Shown: positions 21,774 to 31,209 of the stretch, piece by piece
Layout of the letters: every line of letters begins with the position of its first letter
Position numbering within the stretch: the first letter of the stretch is position 1
Notes under the pieces: generated by a model
The model's database searches: none
What the model saw: the letters and a program-made list of their open reading frames with translations, nothing else
Told to the model about the DNA's origin: nothing
Made by a program: the position numbers and the translations under genes
DNA from: a virus
Reading direction: 5' to 3' (one strand)
IMG/VR virus record: IMGVR_UViG_3300008259_000532
Coordinates: 1 to 39,757 of that record
DNA length: 39,757 nt

Positions 21774-23549
21774 ATGAGCAGCAAAACTAATCTTGGGTAT
21801 GATGATAGGTATTTCAAAGACAGCCTTCATCAGACCGAAGAAGATTTGCATAAGACTTTGAAGGAACTAAACAAAACAATCAATTTGACTGCAAATAGTT
21901 CAGACGGATACGAGAAATGTCTATGCGTTAAATATAGTAACGGCAAAGTTACAAATGATTTGTTGTCAGATGTTCTTTATGTCTCTCCAGATAGTTTGCT
22001 GGACGAGGATATGAAGTTAATTGACAAGGATCAGAAGTATTTTGATGTCCTAGACGGGTTGAATGGTCAGGCCTTGCTTTGTTCTTTTATTAAGAAGAGT
22101 ATTCATGTTGATTCAGCATTGCAGTTCAAGAATTCCGATTCTTGGGCTGTGCGTAATATTTTTATGACAGATTTGCAGTCTGGTGCAAGCAATGAAGTCT
22201 TTTCAAAATGGCCCGGTTTTTTGAGTTATGTAACTCAACAAATGGTGGTGTTTGGACAACAAAAGAAAAAGATAGAGGAGAATTTAGTATCAAATATTGC
22301 TAAAGGATCAGTTGAGTTCGATGACATTGTAGAGTTACTTTGTTTCAATAGATTAAGTCCAGAAAAAATTGATTATTATATTTTTCCACAAGAATTTAGA
22401 GACAAGATCGATGAAGTTGATACACATTTTAATGACAGATTAAATTCATTTGTTACAGACCAATATAAGTTTGATCGTGCGGTCAACTTGTATCAAGACA
22501 TGCTCGAAATGTTAGAGCCTAGTGAAACTCAAAAATCGACTATCACATTGAATGATATTACGATAGAAACAAACAATTCTGCCAAAGATAGGCCTTTGAC
22601 TGGTGGGGATGCTTATAACAACAATATTTCAATTCCCGGAAATATTATTAGTAGCTCTCTCGATCACAACAAGAATCTTAGAGATAGGACAAAGTCTTTT
22701 GATGATCATTTGAAATCACCAGTCTACAACAAAGATAACTATTTGACACATTTGAGCTATAAGCTTGTTGTTCCAGCTGTAAATACAGAAACTATTGAAG
22801 CATACAAGAAGATTGTTCATGCACATAAGAAATCTATTAAAGATTTAGAAACTTCTTTTATGTTTAGAAACAATGTTAACCAAACTTTTACTTACGGCAC
22901 TAACTCTGGAGACCTTGACGATAATAGTTTTTACAAAACTTTTCTTGGAGAGCATGACAAAATTTATTATCAAAAGGATTTAGTATCTAGAAAAAAATAT
23001 CATGTAAGTATTGCTCTAGATCAAACTGGCTCGATGGCTGGCAGCATGAGAGAAGCAGCAACTTTGGCAATAATTATGGCTGAAGCTTTGAAGAAAATAA
23101 AAGATGTAGATTATTCAATTTATGGTTTTAACACGGGTACAGATGTAGAAACCCATGTGTATAAAGATCATAACTATAACAAGACAGAGGCTTTGTCAGA
23201 AATATTGGCATCTGGCAATACAGCTATGGGGTATCACTTGTGTGCAATTGCAGATAAGATTATTACACAAAATCCGTTTGTTGAAAACAAGATATTGTTT
23301 ATGATTACGGATGGTGAGCCAACACATGGATCGGTTGGTAAAAATCCCGTTGAATTAACCGCTTATGCAGTTGAAAAGGCAAGAAAAGCTGGGGTTAAGG
23401 TTTATGGTATCGGAGTTCACAACGCTTTTTCAGAGCAAACGGGCAAGGCGTTGTTTGGAGCAGGCAATTTCGCAGTTATTCAGGGTATAAAGGGTACCTT
23501 GCCATTATTAAGAAATAAATTGGCAACCTTCTTAAAAAGGGTTGCCTAA
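21774..23549 (+). CDS. VWA-domain protein (CobT-like partner of MoxR)
   Basis: A 591-aa protein, ATG 21774 with AAGGAG upstream. The N-terminal 400 residues are helical and charged with no known motif. The VWA domain begins with a MIDAS motif, SIALDQTGSMAGSMREAATL (Asp416-x-Thr-x-Ser420, a DxTxS variant of DxSxS). It continues through ASGNTAMGYHLC (the MIDAS threonine loop) and ILFMITDGEPTHGS (the MIDAS aspartate). Arrangement and size are like CobT, the partner of CobS. It probably presents a metal-bound surface that recruits a substrate to the MoxR ATPase just upstream. Confidence 0.85.
   Translation: MSSKTNLGYDDRYFKDSLHQTEEDLHKTLKELNKTINLTANSSDGYEKCLCVKYSNGKVTNDLLSDVLYVSPDSLLDEDMKLIDKDQKYFDVLDGLNGQALLCSFIKKSIHVDSALQFKNSDSWAVRNIFMTDLQSGASNEVFSKWPGFLSYVTQQMVVFGQQKKKIEENLVSNIAKGSVEFDDIVELLCFNRLSPEKIDYYIFPQEFRDKIDEVDTHFNDRLNSFVTDQYKFDRAVNLYQDMLEMLEPSETQKSTITLNDITIETNNSAKDRPLTGGDAYNNNISIPGNIISSSLDHNKNLRDRTKSFDDHLKSPVYNKDNYLTHLSYKLVVPAVNTETIEAYKKIVHAHKKSIKDLETSFMFRNNVNQTFTYGTNSGDLDDNSFYKTFLGEHDKIYYQKDLVSRKKYHVSIALDQTGSMAGSMREAATLAIIMAEALKKIKDVDYSIYGFNTGTDVETHVYKDHNYNKTEALSEILASGNTAMGYHLCAIADKIITQNPFVENKILFMITDGEPTHGSVGKNPVELTAYAVEKARKAGVKVYGIGVHNAFSEQTGKALFGAGNFAVIQGIKGTLPLLRNKLATFLKRVA
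23522..23546 (+). terminator. hairpin at the end of the VWA gene
   Basis: GGCAACC and GGTTGCC form a stem inside the last codons, followed by TAATTT. It lies between convergent genes. The T-run is poor. Confidence 0.4.
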
Positions 23550-23550
23550 T

Positions 23551-24483
23551 TTATGATTCTTGTCTAAACCACTCTGCAAAATTCAAATGGCCTTCGGATT
23601 GTGATCTCCAAGCTGGATAAAGCAGACTAGTTGGCGCAGGCTTCTTGGATAACATGTAGAGTTCTTTCCCAGATGCTAGGTAAGGGTCCACTTTGATATT
23701 GCTCTTGGGCAAACATTGGTTTGGAATAAATCCAGTCAATTCTGGGTGTTTTTGCATGTCAGGGTGGCAAAGTATTGAAAGTGCAGCTTGATACATTTTA
23801 GATTCTGCTGGGCTGCTGTGAATTAATCCTCTTAGTTTAACCATATCTTCGGATTTTACTTTAATCCCATTTATAACATATTCAGGTTTGAGAGGTAGTT
23901 TAGCAATTTTTCTTGGCGCTTCTTCAGGTGCTGACTTGTCAGCAATTGGTGAAAAAAGATATGGTTCTCCTTTGAAGGGGACGATTGCCCATTCTTTTGC
24001 CATGCCTTTTCCGTATCTTTTAAAAATTTCAGAAGTGACTGCGGGATCATGCAAAAAGGTTTCAAACTTTGGATGTTCTTTGCCTTGCCAAAACGCTATG
24101 ACAAGTTCTTTGTCTAGTACTGCAATTCTCCCCGCCAGAGCATCTCCAAAATTTAGGCATTTCCCTCGTATGCCAAAAGTAGACTTCCAATCTGATGGAT
24201 TGATTCCCATTTCTTTGAGCTTGGCATCTAAAAATGGAAAATTTTCTTTAGTTTTATAGTTTAATAAATCTTCTATTTGAAAAGATGTCACAACGCCTTT
24301 GGCTTTTGGGAAAATATCATAAAATGTAGTTTTATTATTTGCTAAGTCATCATGTGCTTCGGGACAGTCTACATGATGAAAGGATTTATTATAAAAAAAT
24401 GTTATGCAGGGGTATTCGGTATCATGTTTGCGTTCATCATACAAGAAGTCTGGGTCCACTTTTTTTAAGTAGCTTAGGTCCAT
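23551..24483 (-). CDS. 310-aa protein of unknown function
   Basis: ATG 24483 with GGAGAG upstream. The protein begins MDLSYLKKVDPDFLYDERKH, contains FGIRGKCLNFGDALAGRIAV and ends with NFAEWFRQES. It has no signal peptide or membrane segment and looks like a mixed alpha/beta protein. A TAATAAATA box lies about 20 bases upstream, the same as before the virion-type genes, so it may be a late or virion protein. It converges on the VWA gene with a one-base gap. No family is recognised. Confidence 0.6.
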   Translation of the reverse strand: MDLSYLKKVDPDFLYDERKHDTEYPCITFFYNKSFHHVDCPEAHDDLANNKTTFYDIFPKAKGVVTSFQIEDLLNYKTKENFPFLDAKLKEMGINPSDWKSTFGIRGKCLNFGDALAGRIAVLDKELVIAFWQGKEHPKFETFLHDPAVTSEIFKRYGKGMAKEWAIVPFKGEPYLFSPIADKSAPEEAPRKIAKLPLKPEYVINGIKVKSEDMVKLRGLIHSSPAESKMYQAALSILCHPDMQKHPELTGFIPNQCLPKSNIKVDPYLASGKELYMLSKKPAPTSLLYPAWRSQSEGHLNFAEWFRQES

Positions 24484-24505
24484 GGTCTCTCCATTTTATC
24501 TAGAC

Positions 24506-24514
24506 TATTTATTA
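24506..24514 (-). promoter_or_regulatory. late-promoter-like box TAATAAATA
   Basis: The same nine bases as upstream of 15589 and 34780, about 22 bases before ATG 24483. Confidence 0.4.
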
Positions 24515-24584
24515 TTTTTATTTTTATTTTAGTTGTCATTCGATTTTGTATCAGTAAAATAAAACTATTACTTGGAGGATTCCC

Positions 24585-25199
24585 ATGTCAAAGTATCTTG
24601 TAGTTGATTGTGAAACAACTGGTCTCGATCCAGAAATACATGGATTAATTACTTTAAGTGCAGTCGTATACGATGGAAAAAAGAAAGTTTCCCAATGGCA
24701 TGGAGCTAACAAAGACTGGCAGCAGTTTACAATAGATGCTTCTGCCCTCAAGGTTAATGGAATTAGTCTGTTTCAGACAGAGTATTTTTCTGTTCTTACA
24801 AAAGACATAATAGAGGGAACAACAGAAAAAGGTTATTATCTCATAGAAAATTATAGCACATTTGTGCGTTTCTTCGTCAGCTGGTTGCTTGAAAACGCAA
24901 CTGATTGTGATTTTTTGTTAGGAATGAATGTTCAATTTGATTTGTCATTCATAAAGAAAGCTTGCAATACATTCAATATGAAGATTGATAGTTTGTTGCC
25001 CAGAAAACAAATTGATCCGTTAATTATTGCGTCTGCTGCTCTTGATAGCGGTAAGCTCAAATCTGATTTAAAGTATATAAACAGTCAATCGATGTACAAT
25101 ATGTACGAAATTAATTCTCAAGGTATACATCGATCAGATGTTGATGTCGTTCTTGCATTTGAACTTTGGCAAAAAATGAAAAAAGACATTTTTGCTTAA
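24585..25199 (+). CDS. DEDDh 3'-5' exonuclease (DnaQ-like)
   Basis: A 204-aa protein, ATG 24585 with GGAGG upstream. All four acidic residues and the histidine of DEDDh exonucleases can be seen: YLVVDCETTGLDP (D8, E10), GMNVQFDLSFIKKA (D119) and GIHRSDVDVVLAFELW (H182, D187). Fold and length are close to the proofreading epsilon subunit (DnaQ) or RNase T. It lies a few kilobases from a DnaE-like polymerase on the other strand, so it could be its proofreader, though the sequence does not prove a physical link. Confidence 0.85.
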   Translation: MSKYLVVDCETTGLDPEIHGLITLSAVVYDGKKKVSQWHGANKDWQQFTIDASALKVNGISLFQTEYFSVLTKDIIEGTTEKGYYLIENYSTFVRFFVSWLLENATDCDFLLGMNVQFDLSFIKKACNTFNMKIDSLLPRKQIDPLIIASAALDSGKLKSDLKYINSQSMYNMYEINSQGIHRSDVDVVLAFELWQKMKKDIFA

Positions 25200-25230
25200 T
25201 AATTTCAAAATGATTAACTAAAATAATTTT

Positions 25231-26361
25231 ATGAAAAAGTGTAAAGCAAAATTTGTTTTTAACACAATGGTTTCAAATGAGAGCCATTGCATCCTTAGAA
25301 TGCTTGAATCGGTCTACAAATATGTAGATTATTGGGTAATTCAAGACAACGGTTCTACGGATGGAACTCAAGATTTGATCAAAAACTTCTTCGCAGAGAA
25401 AGGCATTCCGGGATTTCTTTACGAAATTCCTTGGTCTGGCTGCATGGGTCAGAATCGAGATCACACAGTTCAAACATGTTTGAAAGCAGATCATGGTTGT
25501 GATTGGATTTTGCGGGTTGATGCAGATGAAGTGTTAGAGGTTGATGATGACTTCGACTGGTCAATTTTTGATGAAACCAGCATTCAAAGTTTTGATGTAC
25601 CAGCTAAATCTGGTGTCGTAAATTACTACCGCTGTTGGCTTTGGAATGCCAAATTGCCATGGAAGTTCAAGCATGATAAGCGCCATGAATGTATCATGTT
25701 GGACAGGGATAATGTAGGAGAAAATTTCCAAAGAGTTCAACTGCCACCTAGTTTTCGTCACAAAGTGATTGCAGATGGGCAGACCTACTCAAATCCATTC
25801 AAGTATTACATCGATGCTCTTGAATTAGAAAAAGACATGATCGTGAAGAAGGAGATGCTGACCGACCAGTATCACTTGTGGTACTTGGGTAAAAGTTATC
25901 ATGATAATGTGCCATCTGGTCATCTCCCATTTGGTGAATTGCATAATCATGAACTAGCTAGGCGAGGATTGTTTTATTTTGAGAGATTCCTTGAAGTAAG
26001 ACACCAGTTTATGTCAGCTGGAACAATTAAATATGTTGATGAAATGGCATACACAGGATTTCTGTGTATGGCACATTTATACTCCGTGATGGGAGATTTA
26101 GAAAAAGAGATTTGGGCTCTTAAAACTGCTGAAATGACTTGCCCAAGAAGGAATGAACATCTTAAGAGATTGGCTTGGCTTTACCATCGCAATAAAAGAT
26201 TTGCAGAGATGCTACAAGTCACAACTCGAATGATGGACCCTCAAAGAACTAACCCTTATCCGAGTCTTTGTGTTGTTCTTGAAGACGATGCTTACCACAA
26301 TACAGGAACATTGGTACAAGACTTACATCGCTTAGCTCTTGAATGCAACCAAATGCACTAA
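25231..26361 (+). CDS. family 2 glycosyltransferase
   Basis: A 376-aa protein, ATG 25231 without a clear ribosome binding site. GT-A signs: NTMVSNESHCILRMLESV at the N-terminus, WVIQDNGSTDGTQDLI (nucleotide-binding loop, about 35-50) and WILRVDADEVLEV with a DxD metal motif (D97-A-D99). The C-terminal third has helical, TPR-like segments. Its stop overlaps the start of the first carbamoyltransferase gene (TAATG), so the two are probably made together. It likely adds a sugar that is then carbamoylated (inference). Confidence 0.8.
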   Translation: MKKCKAKFVFNTMVSNESHCILRMLESVYKYVDYWVIQDNGSTDGTQDLIKNFFAEKGIPGFLYEIPWSGCMGQNRDHTVQTCLKADHGCDWILRVDADEVLEVDDDFDWSIFDETSIQSFDVPAKSGVVNYYRCWLWNAKLPWKFKHDKRHECIMLDRDNVGENFQRVQLPPSFRHKVIADGQTYSNPFKYYIDALELEKDMIVKKEMLTDQYHLWYLGKSYHDNVPSGHLPFGELHNHELARRGLFYFERFLEVRHQFMSAGTIKYVDEMAYTGFLCMAHLYSVMGDLEKEIWALKTAEMTCPRRNEHLKRLAWLYHRNKRFAEMLQVTTRMMDPQRTNPYPSLCVVLEDDAYHNTGTLVQDLHRLALECNQMH

Positions 26362-27926
26362 TGAAAAATGTAGCTATTTATGGATACCATGACGCATCTT
26401 TATGTTTGAAAGATAACGGTCGTTATTACATTTATGAAGCGGAAAGATTTTTCGGAAAAAGATACTCGATACTGACTCAAGAGTTCAAAAATCATCCTAT
26501 TGTTGGGCATTTAGTTCCTTCAGATTCGCAATTTCATGCATTCTTTGATCACATCAAAAACAAACATAAATTTGAAACTATTGAAAATCTTTACTATCAC
26601 GACATGTATCCTCCAGATATCAATAAAATCAAGCAATTTTTTCATGTCCAAAATTTCAGAAGCTTCAATCATCATGATGCACATGCTTGGAGCGCATATT
26701 GCCAATGTCCTTTTGATGAAACATATATCATCACATATGATGGAAATGGAAAAAACTTAGTTGGTCCAGAAAGTAGTTTTGTGCTGTGGTACGCAACGCC
26801 AACAGAAGTAAAAAAATTAAACGACTTCCAGCCATGGGGTTCATACAGCCTTGGTAATTGTTACATCGCACTTACAAATTGTCTGGCTTCGATCAAAAAG
26901 AAGAAAAATTTTGGTTTGCCCAGCGCTGGTAAGCTGATGGGTCTTTGTTCTTATGGTCAACCAAGAGAAGCATGGAAGCAAGTTATAAGAGAGTTCTTTG
27001 ATAGCGGTTCCAAAGATGCAGCCCAAGGTGTTGCTAATGTTGTTGGATTTGATCCAAGAGAATATGACACGATATCTGGCAGGGATGAGTTAGATTTTGC
27101 AGCAACTATTCAATGGGCTTTTGAAGATAAGTTTTTTGGAATTTTCAACGATTTAAATATTCCTCCGAATTCAAATTTATGTCTGGCTGGGGGCTGCGCC
27201 CTTAATATAATTGTAAATCAAAAGCTATTTGAGATGGGATATAATGTCTATGTTCCACCTAATAGTGGGGACTGTGGCATTACACTTGGGGTTGTAGCCC
27301 ATGAAAACCAAGATAGAAAAATAGATGCAACATATTGTGGTTATGAGATTTTAGATTATGGGTATTACGATAGTAGTTTTTACAGACACGATGTCACCAA
27401 TCAAGAAATAGCAAAAATTCTTTTTGAGCAAAAGAAAATTATTGGTTACATTCATGGCAATAGTGAGTGTGGTCCTAGAGCTTTGGGTAACCGTAGTATT
27501 CTTTGCTACCCAGATATTGCAAATTTAAAAAATAAGTTAAATAGTGAAATCAAATTTAGAGAATGGTATAGACCATTTGGAGCAGTAACAAAGTTGGAAA
27601 ACTTGGAAAAATATTTTTACAAGGCTTGCGAATCACCATTTATGAATTTTTGTCCAATTTTGAAAGAACAATACAGGTGGCCATCAATTACACATGTTGA
27701 TAACACTTGCAGAATACAAACGGTTACTCGACTTCAGCATCCCGATTTGTATGACATTCTTACTCAAATAGAGAATCTAGGAGGAGAGGGAATCCTTCTG
27801 AATACATCATTTAATATAAAGGGTAAGCCAATTTTAACTACTATGCGAGATGCATTTGAGGTTTTAGAACAAACTAAGCTTAATGGCTTTGTACACAATA
27901 ATTTATATTATACGAGAGAGGTGTGA
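26361..27926 (+). CDS. O-carbamoyltransferase (NodU/CmcH family)
   Basis: A 521-aa protein. ATG 26361 is preferred because it overlaps the GT stop and gives the usual VAIYGYHDASLC start of the family; an earlier in-frame ATG at 26343 lies in the upstream gene. Metal-binding motif FNHHDAHAWSAY (H104, H108), YDGNGKN loop, PPNSGDCGITLGV with the third metal ligand, and the C-terminal signature SECGPRALGNRSIL and LLNTSFNIKGKPI. Known relatives (NodU, CmcH, TobZ) move a carbamoyl group from carbamoyl phosphate to a hydroxyl of a sugar or antibiotic. Followed by a close paralog. Confidence 0.88.
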   Translation: MKNVAIYGYHDASLCLKDNGRYYIYEAERFFGKRYSILTQEFKNHPIVGHLVPSDSQFHAFFDHIKNKHKFETIENLYYHDMYPPDINKIKQFFHVQNFRSFNHHDAHAWSAYCQCPFDETYIITYDGNGKNLVGPESSFVLWYATPTEVKKLNDFQPWGSYSLGNCYIALTNCLASIKKKKNFGLPSAGKLMGLCSYGQPREAWKQVIREFFDSGSKDAAQGVANVVGFDPREYDTISGRDELDFAATIQWAFEDKFFGIFNDLNIPPNSNLCLAGGCALNIIVNQKLFEMGYNVYVPPNSGDCGITLGVVAHENQDRKIDATYCGYEILDYGYYDSSFYRHDVTNQEIAKILFEQKKIIGYIHGNSECGPRALGNRSILCYPDIANLKNKLNSEIKFREWYRPFGAVTKLENLEKYFYKACESPFMNFCPILKEQYRWPSITHVDNTCRIQTVTRLQHPDLYDILTQIENLGGEGILLNTSFNIKGKPILTTMRDAFEVLEQTKLNGFVHNNLYYTREV

Positions 27927-29497
27927 TTGTGGACATGGCAGTTTATGGCTACCATGATGGTTCTGTTTGTATCAGAGATGATGATGGTAAATATCATATT
28001 TATGAAGCTGAGAGATTCTTCGGGAGAAGGTATTCTCTTATCACCAGAGAATTTGAATTAGAAGAAAATGTATCTTTTTTAACTCCTACAGAAGATGAGT
28101 TCAACAATTTTTTTGTTCACATAAAAAACAAACATAAAGACAATCGAATAGAAAATTTTTATTATCATGACATGTATGCTCAAGATTTGGCTGTCTTGAA
28201 TTCAATTTTTGATATTAAAAACTTCAGAAGCTATGATCACCACTATTCTCATGCCTGTAGTGCATATTATCAATCTCCATTTGATGAATGCTACATAATA
28301 AGCTACGATGGTTCTGGCAAGAATACAAATCATACCATGAGTTCTTTCGTATTCTGGCATGCCAAACACAATGAAATAATTAAGTTAAGAGAATTCACCC
28401 CTCACACAGCATTTAGCTTGGGTGATTGTTATATTGATCTTTCTATTTGTTTGTCTTCAATAAACGGATCAGAATTCTTTGGATTGCCGAGAGCAGGCAA
28501 ACTGATGGGTCTTTGCGCCCATGGAAAACCACGGGAAGAGTGGAAAATTCCAATAGCCAAATATTTCGATAATCCCGGATATTTAAGTTTGAATGCTTTG
28601 GCAAATCAAATAGGTTTATATGTCCAGCATTGGCACACCTTGTCTGGACAGGATGAGTTAGATTTTGCTGCTACCATCCAATGGGCTTTTGAAGATAAGT
28701 TTTTTAGATTATTCAATCTTATGAAGATACCTAAAGGTTCAAACATATGCATGGTTGGAGGTTGTGCCATGAATATTGTTGTGAATCAAAAGTTATTTGA
28801 AATGGGATACAATATTTATGTGCCACCGAATGTTGGTGACTGCGGGTTAACTTTTGGAGTTTTAGCCGATATTTATAAAGATAAAAATATTGACCTCACC
28901 TATGCTGGTTTTGATATTTTAGATGAAGACTATCGAGATCATGAATTTAACTGCGAATACATCAGAGAATCTAGTATTGCTAATTTATTATTTTTTGAAA
29001 AACAAATAATAGGGCTCATGCAAGGCAAAAGTGAATGTGGCCCGAGAGCTTTGGGCAATCGCAGTATTCTTTGTTATCCTGATATTCCAGACCTGAAAAA
29101 TAAGTTGAATAGTGAAATAAAATTTAGAGAATGGTTCAGACCTTTTGGAGCAGTCACGAAACTGGATGCTCTCGATAAATATTTCTATAATGCCTGTGAA
29201 TCAAGACACATGACATTTTGTCCTACTTTGAAAGAAGAGTATCGATGGCCATCCATTACGCATGTCGATAATACTTGTAGAATTCAAACAGTTACAAAGG
29301 AGCAAAATTACAAGCTGTATAAAATACTCGATGAAATTGAAAAATTAGGTGGTGAGCCCATCTTACTGAATACTTCTTTCAACATAAAAGGCAAGCCAAT
29401 TCTTACAACATTAAAAGATGCGTTTGAAGTTTTGAAACAAACAAAACTGAATGGTTTTGTTTGCGAAGATTTATATTTCAAGAATAACTTGAATTAA
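27923..29497 (+). CDS. second O-carbamoyltransferase (tandem paralog)
   Basis: A 524-aa protein. GTG 27923 overlaps the stop of the first copy (GTGA). A GTG two codons and an ATG four codons later are alternatives. It is well over half identical to the first copy by eye and keeps all key motifs: YDHHYSHACSAY, YDGSGKN, PPNVGDCGLTFGV, SECGPRALGNRSIL and LLNTSFNIKGKPI. The sequences differ most in the middle (about residues 190-230 and 330-360), where substrate choice may differ. Its stop shares bases with the stop of the convergent polymerase gene (TTAA). Confidence 0.88.
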   Translation: MIVDMAVYGYHDGSVCIRDDDGKYHIYEAERFFGRRYSLITREFELEENVSFLTPTEDEFNNFFVHIKNKHKDNRIENFYYHDMYAQDLAVLNSIFDIKNFRSYDHHYSHACSAYYQSPFDECYIISYDGSGKNTNHTMSSFVFWHAKHNEIIKLREFTPHTAFSLGDCYIDLSICLSSINGSEFFGLPRAGKLMGLCAHGKPREEWKIPIAKYFDNPGYLSLNALANQIGLYVQHWHTLSGQDELDFAATIQWAFEDKFFRLFNLMKIPKGSNICMVGGCAMNIVVNQKLFEMGYNIYVPPNVGDCGLTFGVLADIYKDKNIDLTYAGFDILDEDYRDHEFNCEYIRESSIANLLFFEKQIIGLMQGKSECGPRALGNRSILCYPDIPDLKNKLNSEIKFREWFRPFGAVTKLDALDKYFYNACESRHMTFCPTLKEEYRWPSITHVDNTCRIQTVTKEQNYKLYKILDEIEKLGGEPILLNTSFNIKGKPILTTLKDAFEVLKQTKLNGFVCEDLYFKNNLN

Positions 29498-31209
29498 ATT
29501 TCAAAAAGCATTTTTTGATTTGGGACTTTATTTAATTTTGAAAATATATATTTACTACATTGAATTGATCTGTTAGAAAATATTCCTTCTCCTTCAATTG
29601 TGTCATATCTGTCAAATTCGTGTGCTCCATCTAAAACTAAATCATAATATTTGTTCATGGATGTTCCAATTGTTATAAATGTTATCTTCCTACCATGAAC
29701 TGTATGGTGTCTGCCTGTGGCAATCAATCCTTTAAAATTAACATAATTATTATTTTCTTTGGAAAACATTCCCGGCATAAATCTATTGCTTATCCAATAT
29801 CCTCTTTGTTGATATTGGTGCCAACCATCACCAGAAGATTCTGGAAATTTAGGATGCAGTTCATCTCCTATTAGTTTCCAAGGCCCTTTGCCAAAGGCAG
29901 CAAATTTCAAACCGGCTTTCTTAGCCTCCTGTATATGGACCCAAGGTCTATACAAAGATTGAGCATGATTCAAAGCAGACCACCAAAATTTCTTTGGTTG
30001 ACGAACTTTTTCGTATGCCAAAGCCCAGACTAAATTGCCATAACTAGTCGCATGAGCATGACAAAAACTGTAAAGAGAAAAATAACCAAGCTCTTTTAGA
30101 ATGAATTCTTTTTCTGGATGATATTTTATCTTTTCAGCAAATTCATCCATTTTGATTTTGTTTTTTTTACCAAATCCTTTACGATATAGTTCTGCATCTG
30201 ATTCAGAACAGTTTAAAAGCTTCTGAATAAAAAGAATTCCATCATCGTCATATATTAATTGACCACGATGGTTTCTTTCCTTATGGAATTGATCTAATAC
30301 ACGAATTTTTCTTCCATCAGCCGAAGGCAATGGTCTTATCAAGGCAAGCGAAAATATCACATCTTTTCTGCATTTTGGCTGGACATCAACATGCAATCGT
30401 CTCTGAGCAGGGCTTTCTCCAAAAGTTACTCCCCATGTATTGCCTGAACGAAACAGATTTGCAGTTGATTCATCGTATTCTGGATAATCTTCTAAACTTC
30501 TAGAAGATAGTTCGTTTAGTTGTGCCAAACCCCTGTTGCACAAAATATCAATCTTGAACAATCCTTTTTGTTCAACTTCATCCTTATTCAATTTAATTTG
30601 ATCATTTGTAAGCTTTAATTCTTCGGGAACACAATCTGGGAAAACAACAATTCCTCCACAATGCAGGGAGTAATTTTTAAAAGTTCCTTCTAATTCTTTG
30701 GCTCTATCCAGAATAGATTCAATTCTAGAACCAGCAATATTTTCAAAATCAAAATACTTGGGCATAAATTTTCTATTGCCATGTTCCCTTATGGCTTGTC
30801 GAACAGCAGAGTTAGGACGGTATAAAACATGATTGCTTATTCTTGCAACTCTATTTGGGTATTTTTCTTTGACTAATTCTATTACACTATCTCTTTGGTT
30901 ATATGCAAAGTCTATGTCAATATCTGGAAGGTCTGAGCGGTTTTCATGCATGAAACGGCTCAAGACAAAATTGTTTTTAACAGGGTCCATATTGTGGATG
31001 CCCATTAAATAACAAATTAAGCTACATCCGGCAGAGCCTCTAGTGATAAAACGATATTCAGGAACCAAGTCCAGAATTTCTCTGACTTGAATGAATGATT
31101 CAGCAAAACCAAATTTCTCAATCAAAGCCATTTCTCTGGCATATCTGGCCAGATAGGCTTCTTCTTGAGGTAGCTTTCTTCTGAAATATTTTTCAACCTT
31201 CTGGATCAA
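29494..31209 (-). CDS. DnaE-like C-family DNA polymerase without PHP domain
   Basis: A 571-aa protein, half the size of a bacterial alpha subunit. It starts where the DnaE palm begins. RGSAGCSLICYLMGI matches the GxGSGAxSLVAY motif; the catalytic aspartates are in LPDIDIDFAYNQRD (D96, D98) and GLFKIDILCNRG (D221); LHCGGIVVF matches HxGGV. Then FCHAHATSYGNLVWALAYEK (fingers) and GLIATGRHHTVHGRKITFIT (OB-like). The N-terminal PHP domain (~270 residues) is absent, with no sign of it upstream. The only usable start is TTG 31209, inside the preceding 79-aa gene. A full active site suggests a working polymerase. Confidence 0.85.
   Translation of the reverse strand: MIQKVEKYFRRKLPQEEAYLARYAREMALIEKFGFAESFIQVREILDLVPEYRFITRGSAGCSLICYLMGIHNMDPVKNNFVLSRFMHENRSDLPDIDIDFAYNQRDSVIELVKEKYPNRVARISNHVLYRPNSAVRQAIREHGNRKFMPKYFDFENIAGSRIESILDRAKELEGTFKNYSLHCGGIVVFPDCVPEELKLTNDQIKLNKDEVEQKGLFKIDILCNRGLAQLNELSSRSLEDYPEYDESTANLFRSGNTWGVTFGESPAQRRLHVDVQPKCRKDVIFSLALIRPLPSADGRKIRVLDQFHKERNHRGQLIYDDDGILFIQKLLNCSESDAELYRKGFGKKNKIKMDEFAEKIKYHPEKEFILKELGYFSLYSFCHAHATSYGNLVWALAYEKVRQPKKFWWSALNHAQSLYRPWVHIQEAKKAGLKFAAFGKGPWKLIGDELHPKFPESSGDGWHQYQQRGYWISNRFMPGMFSKENNNYVNFKGLIATGRHHTVHGRKITFITIGTSMNKYYDLVLDGAHEFDRYDTIEGEGIFSNRSIQCSKYIFSKLNKVPNQKMLFEI

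Noticed and set aside
24533-24561. Promoter TTGTCA before the DEDDh exonuclease
   Set aside because: The -35 is good but no acceptable -10 lies 16-18 bases downstream.
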